Positions 57,087-64,000 of a stretch of 64,000 bases of DNA are shown here, piece after piece; position 1 is the stretch's first letter; each line of letters starts with the position of its first letter. The stretch comes from Parapristionchus giblindavisi (taxonomy: Eukaryota; Nematoda; Chromadorea; Rhabditida; Diplogasteridae), in assembly GCA_943737045.1 (NCBI GenBank), contig CALSFV010000009.1, positions 558,001-622,000 on the forward strand, given 5' to 3'. Under the pieces are notes generated by a model. The model worked only from the letters and a program-made list of their open reading frames with translations, was not told where the DNA came from and made no database searches. The position numbers and the translations under genes are program-made.

Positions 57087-60000
57087 TCAATTTATCATTA
57101 GATAAATCATGACGAGGGAAAGAGTGGTCTTAGCAACACCAATTGAACTTCCATTTGTTTCATTATCGTTTTCGTATGCATCATCTCCCTTTTCCGAATC
57201 TTCGGGTGGGCTGAAAACAAACATTCGAATACTATTTTTAAAATTATCATAATAATATTTTTCCTATCATTAAAGTACAAATTTAACTCTTTATTGATAT
57301 TTTATTAACAAAGCACATAATAGAATAAATACTAATTGAAACTCTTTAGTACATAAAGATGGAATGAAATCATAATGAAACTTAAACGTTGTTATCGGTT
57401 TCTACACTATTTTTCTCAGTTCCTAGATACGCTATATACTATACGTAAAAGAAAACGATGACAAACGTTGCTGATAATATTTGGTAAGATTCAATATTAA
57501 CAACAAAAGATTAACTATACTTATGACGGTAGTATACTTGTTCCATGACCTCAACTTCTTCTTTCATCTTCGATACCATATACTTTAAAATGTTTTCATA
57601 TCTGAAAAATGACTGTAAAAACCTATGACACCAACGCTCACAAGAAATGTTCCATCGATCAAAATAAAGCGACACCTCGACCTAATTCGAAAGTACTAGC
57701 TCTGGATTCCCTCTTTTACAGTAAATTCTATAGTATGTATTCTATAGTATCTCTTATAGTATGTAGTAAATTTGTTAATAAATACCTACGACAATGTAGG
57801 ACCCTACAACGTCTAACTCCTCCCCCTTACAAGAGGATGCTCCCAACTTGTTCTGGCCAAACGTTTGAAAGCGGATTCGTAATAAGCATAGACTACTGAT
57901 CCTAGTTACGCTATTACCATGTCATATGGCCAGGACAAGTTGGTAGCATCCCCTTGCCAGAAAAAGTAGGGAAGAACAGAAATATTATACTAAAATCTGC
58001 TATGATTCTTTTCTTTTCTTCTTGATATGAAAATCAGCAAACCTATATATCCTATATTTACCCTTATTGAGGAGCTCTCTCATTGCTGCTTTGATAATAC
58101 CATGCTCCGTGTTGCAAAGACTGTAATTATGCGTTAATCATTACAATTTCATGTAAACACTGACGGGTTTTAAAGGGATACCCGATGCTAATTATACTCT
58201 CCGCTCTGGCAACGCTCTCTCGTAGACAGTGAGAGAGTATTGCCAGAGGGGATAGTTTCAAATTAGCTTGGGGTGTGGCTTTAAAGATTTGGAGATGAGA
58301 GTTTGCAGTGAGCACTGTCTGTATAAAAAGTACTTGTGTAATCGCCTTGCTGTAAATTGCTAACAAGGGAACCATAATGCATTCCCGTGGCGATATGACT
58401 AGTGACATATGCCATTCGAATCAGTATCCGATTCTGATAAGACACCGTTAATAAGCAATGTCAAATGTTTAAAAGCTTCGAGAAAATCGATAATGAAAAT
58501 CGCACAAATCCGAGCCAATTAAGATCAACTCGGCTTTGAGCTCCTAACTCAACGACCCTTGTGGTGTAGTGGATAAGGCGCTCGCATTTCATTTTGTAAG
58601 TACATGGTTCGATGCCTGGTATGCGATACTTTTTTTGCTGATTTTTTCAAGTTCAAAAGTTCAGATCTATTGTTTCATCGTTATCCTTTGTAGATCATTA
58701 TCGATCGTCTGCTTAGCCTCTGATCTCTTGCTCGCGCGCTTTTGTGTCTGCTTTTAAGGAGTTTCAGCTTCTGCTTCGATATGTTTCATGGCACAAATGC
58801 TAACGGCATAAAAAGTTTATTGATTTTATTCAGTCTTCGAAAAAAATCGGCAAAAAAAAGTATCGCATACCAGGCATCGAACCATGTACTTACAAAATGA
58901 AACGCGAGCGCCTTATCCACTATACCACAAGGGCCGGTAAGATAGGAGCTCAAAGCCGAGTTGATCTTAATTGGCCTCGGATTTGTGCGATTTTCATTAT
59001 CGATTTTCTCGAAGCTCTTAAACTTTTGTCATTGCTTACTAACGGTGTCTTATCAGAATCGGATACTGATTCGAATGGTATATGTCACTAGTCATATCGC
59101 CACGGGAATGCATTATGGTTCCCTTGTAAGCACAGAAATATTCGAATCCCCCTCCCCCTTTTCCTCCATTCGTATATTGACAAATTATGCTCTCCCTTTA
59201 ACAATCTTCTGCTTTTCTGTCTAGCGTGCGGCCGATCTGGTATTGTTGTCCATGTGCAATTGCCCACTATCCCTTCTTTTTCCATCTACAGATATTAAAG
59301 GGAGCGTAACATCTCTCAATGGTCTCTTCGACGCGCTTTCTCGTTGTTAGAGAACAGAGAAATAGTGTGCGCAATGAAGAAGCCGTTGAGAGAGGTTACG
59401 CTCACTTTAAACACTGTTGAATCCCCTTCGAGAAGGTGATCAGAAAGCCGGGAGTTGTATTCCCTTGTTCATGCATCCACTTCGGCCGGAGAATCTATTG
59501 CTACGTGGGTTGTTCATGTGGCCCCCTCCGGTATTTCGAAACTTAAAGTCTACTTAAACTACGTCACAGACTTGAAGTAGACTTTAAGTCTACTTAAAGT
59601 GAAAGAACATTTGACGAAATGTTTTACAGTATACCACATCACTTTAAGTAGACTTACGTTTAACTTTAAGTAGACTTACAAGTCTACTTCAAGTGAAAAC
59701 TTTAAGTAGACTTTAAGTTTCGAAATACCAGAGCCTGTACTGTGGCGCGTACGCCATATTGGATTTCAATGCTGCATGAACCAAAGGGAAATTGTCCAGA
59801 GGTCGCTAACCTTTCGTCGCAGGAATAGTTAGTAGACGTACGCTTTTCAATTTTGTTTTGTATAGGCATGTCCTGAAACCATCTTATTGAGCATATTTCA
59901 ATTATTCATTACTATATTTTGTTATTACTTGGCTTATAAAATCAAATTGGAAAATCGATTGCAAAATTGTTAAATTGAAAAGTAAAGACGAATACAAAAA

Positions 60001-63000
60001 GTAGTCAGTATGCCTTCAATAGTATATCACCTTGCAACCACCTTCATGAGTGGATCCCACCATTATTCGATCATATTTAACAGTTACATAATGCACGGTT
60101 ACATAATAGAAACAGTTGTGTATGCAATCGATTTCAGTCGCATTTTCGAAATATCTATTGAATTCTTCTGGATATTTATTGTTTGCTGAAAAAACAAGTA
60201 TGTACTCTGAAGCAAGTTCAATATTTTCGTCATATCGTATAGAGCGTTGCCGAATCGGAGAGTAAAATTAGAGAGCATAAAGAAATTTTTCTGGATTCTA
60301 CTACGTGGTAAGCGCAGATGTTGAAAGACCGTCAAGTGATACACGAACGATGAACTAATCGAAGCTCATTGATCTATGAACTCTGGTATTTTCAAACTAG
60401 TAGTTTACTTATATTTCCCACTAGCCGTAGACTTGCAAGTCTACGGCTAGTTAAACGTAAGTATCCTAGTAGTGGTGTATAATACGGTAATGCATTTCGT
60501 CAAATGTTCTTTTACTAGTAGTAAACTAACAGTAAACTGCTAGTCTGTGACGTCACGTAAGTAAACTACTAGTTTAGAAATACCAGAGAAGAAGGATCAC
60601 CGCATCAATATGCGAATGCGATAAAGATTATTTATTCTTGTGCGTATAAAATGTATGTGCATAAGAAAATGACAAACGGGCTCTAAGGAACGGAAGTCGC
60701 TCACAGGCTAGATCTCGCCCGACTCTCGATTGTCTCTCCGCAGCCTCTCACCTAACCCGGCTGACCTTCGCCGCGCGCTATTTGATATAAAAGAGATCGG
60801 CATAGTTTCTGAACCATGAAAAAAGTCTCTTCTACAAATGAAACAAATGATTTTATACGCTCAATATTATAGAGACAGACCATAGAGTTGAGGATCCGGG
60901 ACGGTGTTATTGAACTTCGCACATTTGATGATGCTCCCGGGAACACGACTGAAATTAATTTGCACAGAGATTAAATTTACCCGAGTAACATTAGTTGGCG
61001 AGCGATTTGCCCGTACTCTAACAAATGTTAGCCTGTATATTGGTAAATCGCTGGTTTTTGGGCTACCATTTGCCCGAATGTGGGCAAATCGTGTACACAA
61101 GTGGTGTAAGTTGGCACATCTATTGCCCATATTTGGGAAAGTTTGCTCTCTGTGTGATGCGAGACTTTTATGTGTTTACATTGCAACAACTCTATCAGCA
61201 TATTGGGATGTTATTTCAGCTGGGTCTCCATAAGGATTCTCCAGAGAGCCGGATCATGTCCGGCACCCCTCTGGACCAAGTGCGCCAATTTCAACCGGAC
61301 TACCGATTGTGGTGGTTTTTAGGTCAATCAACCAGTCAATAAATTGACCACTAAAATTTCGGAGGGAGTTCCTTAAAACAACCACCTTCGATTATCCGGT
61401 TAAATTTTCCCCAAGTAGATTTAATTAAATATATAATACAAACCTTGATTTAGATGTATTGAAGACAGTTAAATAATCCTTATATCTAGCTCTATTTTCT
61501 ATAATGCGAGGAAGCCTTCTTAAATATGGTTCCATCAAGACAATTTTTAGATAACAAGCGACAAACCGTTCCTCATTAATTTTCGAATATATTATTTCCT
61601 CTTGTATCATCAGAAAGCTATTGCACAGTCTGAAAATAAAAAGAAAAATAATAATTAAAATTATATTTCCCTTAAAGGGAGCGTTACCTCACTCAAAGGG
61701 CTTTTCATTGCGCACCCTATTTTTCTGTTTTCTAACAACGATGGAGCATTGCGCGTCGAAGAGACCATTGAGAGAGGTTACGCTCCCTATAAGAACACGC
61801 CCACTACAAATAATTTCCTGGGAGAATCTCTTAAAACCATCATATATGTACTTCACAAACATTTTTTCACAACAAACATTTTCTCGATCTAGCACGCGTT
61901 GTCGGTATCAGGGCTGGGATTTCCGTTTTTTCCTTGGAAAATTCGGGAAATTTCTAGTGACTAAAAGAAATAGCATAAAATTTTTTCCTCATGAAATATA
62001 CATCAGTACTATTTTTTCATTACGATTGTTTTGTGCATATGCTGGCCAAAGCATAATGTAGTAGAAATTACCATCAATCCTGATAGGATGCAGCTTATCC
62101 CCAGCCAGATTCGCACCCCCTGACCTAATGATCTGACGAAATCAGCTGTGCTTTTTTTTTCGCGCACGCTTTTCTCCTAACAATAAATGCCATTGCTCTT
62201 CTCGTGTTCCTGTGGAGGTAGAGGAAGTTCAGTTCAACTTACAACATTCTTTCTTTCAATCTTTCGCGATCATGAAAATATTGAGCAGTTGCTCATTCCC
62301 ATACGTACACATACGAATATGAACTAACACCAATGATGCTATTTTTTTATATTTTGTGTTTCAAATTAAAATTATTGCTATTAAAGAAGGGGACCCATCA
62401 CAATGTTCTATAGGCTGTGAAAGCAAAAACGACCGCTCAACATAGAAACTCTCTCAAATGCAATCGTCTTTCGCTTGTCTCGCTATGGAAACAAAATGGC
62501 TTGAACCAGAATACTGTGCCATGAGTTGGCATGACTGACTCCCGCCACGATAAGCATGTTGGCTATTGTTTATATTATATGGTAATTAGCGTAAGGGATA
62601 ATGAGAAAATGAGAGAGTCAGGTATGCAAATCGGATGGGCACTCTCTACATGCCGTGGAAGTTGAACATTCAATGCGCATAGTGTGCTTTAAACATATAG
62701 GGAATCAATATCAGATAGGTCTTTCGATTCGTGTGATGAATCTTTATCATTCTATCCGAACAGTCTTATTACGAAAAAACTCGTGGGTCTCCATCTTTAA
62801 TATCGCTTTTAGTATTTGCAGAACAATAACAATTATATTTTTTGAAATTTTTCCGAATTTTCCGAAAATATTTTTTTCAGAACAGCACTGGCCCCTACAC
62901 AACACGTCCCAGCCTTACAAGGAGTCTCATTGGCCTTAATCCGGCGAAAAGCGACGGTTCATAGCTCATTGGAAAGCCCTTTCTCTCTAGATTAAGAAGG

Positions 63001-64000
63001 TGTGCTTAAAAAATTCTGAAGCGCTCTGTACCCGGACTTAAAAAATTTCAAAGTTTGTGCAATTTTTGCAACGAAATTGTCGTGTAATGGCCAGGCAATT
63101 GCCGTGCAATAATGTGGTAGTTCTGCGCGCTACCTCTCGGATCGAACCCGCCGCGCAAAAATTGTAAGCGGCATCTTTGCCACTACGCCACCACTAGCTG
63201 GGAGAGGTGCAGAACTACCACATTATTGCACGGCAATTGCATTACACGACAATTTCGTTGCAAAAATTGCACAAACTTTGAAATTTTTTTAAGTCCGGGT
63301 ACAGAACGCTTCAGAATTTTTTAAGCACACCTTCTTAATCTAGAGAGAAAGGGCTTTCCAATGAGCTATGAACCGTCGCTTTTCGCCGGATTAAGGCCAA
63401 TGAGACTCCTTGTTAGTGAACATGTTTGAATATCACTGGAAATTTAATTTTCAGAGGACTTAATAATACAATTTTCGATGTTTTTGATGATCGATGATGA
63501 TGATGATTTCGAATTTTGGACAATTGCAGCATGCAATTTGATATTGAATTTGAATGTTCCAGAGTAGAGTCATTTAGCTATTTTTCGATCGATTTTCAAC
63601 AATTTTGGGCGCTTTTTAAAATTAAAGAAAATATTACACAGACATCTTCTACAATACTATGAATTTGGGTATATTCATATCGATACTGAAACCATTACAT
63701 AATCACACCTAAAAAACATACGTCGTATTGCAGTAATATCGAATTTCCTTCGTCTCATTGAGCTGTTTTTTATAACAGAGATCCTCATATTCTTCGTGAA
63801 AGCGGATAAGATCCCCCAGCGATGGTGTCGTATCCCTGGCACTCCCATCCTGCATTGATACACGTGCCTTGCGTACCAGAACTCTGGACATTGAACAAAC
63901 TATGAGGTAAACGTAGTCTTACGCTGCAAAATGCGTATATTGAACTTAATCCGTCAGGTTTGAACTCCCTGTCATAGAAACATCGTCCCGAATCGCAATC
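57087..64000 (-). CDS. Two-module Ly6/ET-like secreted protein, copy D (5' end outside window)
   Basis: Minus-strand exons in coding order: from 64000 down to a donor near 63925 (partial, DCDSGRCFYDREFKPDGL), then 63722-63849, 61444-61629, 60881-60948, 60031-60185, 59811-59872, 58043-58120, 57521-57601 and 57087-57210. All junctions after the first are GT-AG with agreeing phases. Cysteine landmarks are YYCNTT then LCNSF (end of module 1) and IKCAK, IDCIHNCFYY, EGGCK, YSCDE, LCNTE (module 2). Many NxT/S sites are present. The C-terminal tail KTTLSLVMIYLMIN is hydrophobic. Exon 61444-61629 is open here where copy B has a stop. This is the most intact copy in the window. Role inferred only: extracellular, membrane-anchored. 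Confidence 0.78.
58174..58280. mobile_element. TTAA hairpin MITE, family 1
   Basis: TTAA-flanked, AGGGATACCCGATGCTAATT to AGCTTGGGGTGTGGCT. It lies in an intron of copy D. Confidence 0.8.
58554..58628 (+). other. tRNA-like sequence, left arm of palindrome
   Basis: GTGGTGTAGTGGATAAGG (A-box like) and GGTTCGATGCC (B-box like). The ends pair poorly, so a functional tRNA is unlikely. Confidence 0.6.
58862..58936 (-). other. tRNA-like sequence, right arm of palindrome
   Basis: Complementary copy of 58554-58628, with the same A-box and B-box like blocks on the minus strand. Confidence 0.6.
59299..59406. mobile_element. TTAA hairpin MITE, family 2
   Basis: TTAA, then AGGGAGCGTAACATCTCTCA, and the complement GAGAGGTTACGCTCACT, then TTAA. 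Confidence 0.8.
59529..59731. mobile_element. Hairpin element, family 4
   Basis: CGGTATTTCGAAACTTAAAG to CTTTAAGTTTCGAAATACC, with repeated AAGTAGACTT blocks and TTTGACGAAATG inside. Confidence 0.75.
60382..60588. mobile_element. Hairpin element, family 4
   Basis: CTCTGGTATTTTCAAACTAG to CTAGTTTAGAAATACCAGAG, with GTAGACTTGCAAGTCTACGG and CATTTCGTCAAATGTTC inside. Confidence 0.8.
61676..61788. mobile_element. TTAA hairpin MITE, family 2
   Basis: TTAA then AGGGAGCGTTACCTCACTCA; the right flank is TATAA. It lies in an intron of copy D. Confidence 0.8.
62400..62580 (-). pseudogene. 7TM receptor fragment
   Basis: On the minus strand, CACAGTATTCTGGTTCAAGC and GAGAGAGTTTCTATGTTGAGCGGTC match plus-strand 4640-4760, the end of exon 3 and start of intron 3 of the Str receptor. 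The match crosses the exon-intron boundary, so it is a genomic DNA copy. It lies in an intron of copy D. Confidence 0.6.
62917..63413. mobile_element. 497-bp palindrome with a tRNA-like loop
   Basis: ACAAGGAGTCTCATTGGCC at the left and its complement at the right. Arms of ~215 bp include TTGCAACGAAATTGTCGTGTA and its complement. The loop is a single tRNA-like module. It shares the terminal ACAAGG with the palindrome at 58363. Confidence 0.85.
63128..63200 (-). other. tRNA-like sequence in a palindrome loop
   Basis: On the minus strand, GTGGTGGCGTAGTGGCAAAG (A-box like) and GGCGGGTTCGATCCG (B-box like). Confidence 0.6.

Larger units (their letters stand above)
58363..59127. mobile_element. 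765-bp palindrome with tRNA-like modules in both arms
   Basis: ACAAGGGAACCATAATGCAT at the left and its complement at 59108-59127. Arms of ~290 bp match through GATCAACTCGGCTTTGAGCTC. Each arm contains a tRNA-like block facing the centre. It lies in an intron of copy D. Confidence 0.85.

Overview
This is a eukaryotic, nematode-type window. It is AT-rich and has short introns ending in TTTTCAG-like acceptors. The gene families are nematode ones: a receptor guanylate cyclase, 7TM chemoreceptors, and a secreted Cys-rich family. Miniature transposons and foldback elements are very dense. I cannot assign a species; a rhabditid or diplogastrid-like nematode is an inference. All gene models were assembled by hand from splice signals, reading phase and comparison between paralogues in the window.

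Layout. 1-1971 (+): 3' part of copy A of a secreted, probably GPI-anchored family built of two Ly6/ET-like cysteine modules. 3952-9557 (+): Str-type seven-transmembrane chemoreceptor whose last intron holds two long-inverted-repeat elements. 9685-11086: an orphan signal-peptide exon, a 66-bp-period minisatellite and a TTAA hairpin. 11317-23941 (+): a 35-exon receptor guanylate cyclase with a tRNA-Phe gene and many MITEs in its introns. 24420-25562: long-TIR element. 25789-40891 (-): copy B of the secreted family. A 6.5-kb BEL/Pao retroelement (29910-36436) sits in one of its introns, and a large palindrome (37907-39752) lies between its second and third exons. 41708-53288: an ~11.6-kb inverted duplication carrying two near-identical 7TM receptor genes head to head, with a long-TIR element (45915-48489) at its centre. 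54272-56278 (+): a 5'-truncated copy C. 57087-64000 (-): copy D, running off the right edge. Its introns contain palindromes with tRNA-like modules.

How the genes relate. The guanylate cyclase and the 7TM receptors belong to families that act in chemosensory neurons, so the window looks like a chemosensory and secreted-protein cluster shaped by mobile DNA. The four Ly6/ET-like copies share exon boundaries and phases. Each module is encoded by four exons with the same phase series, which implies an ancient internal duplication. The clearest open points are a cyclase domain that has lost several catalytic residues, foldback elements with tRNA-like sequences, and frequent AAG 3' splice sites.
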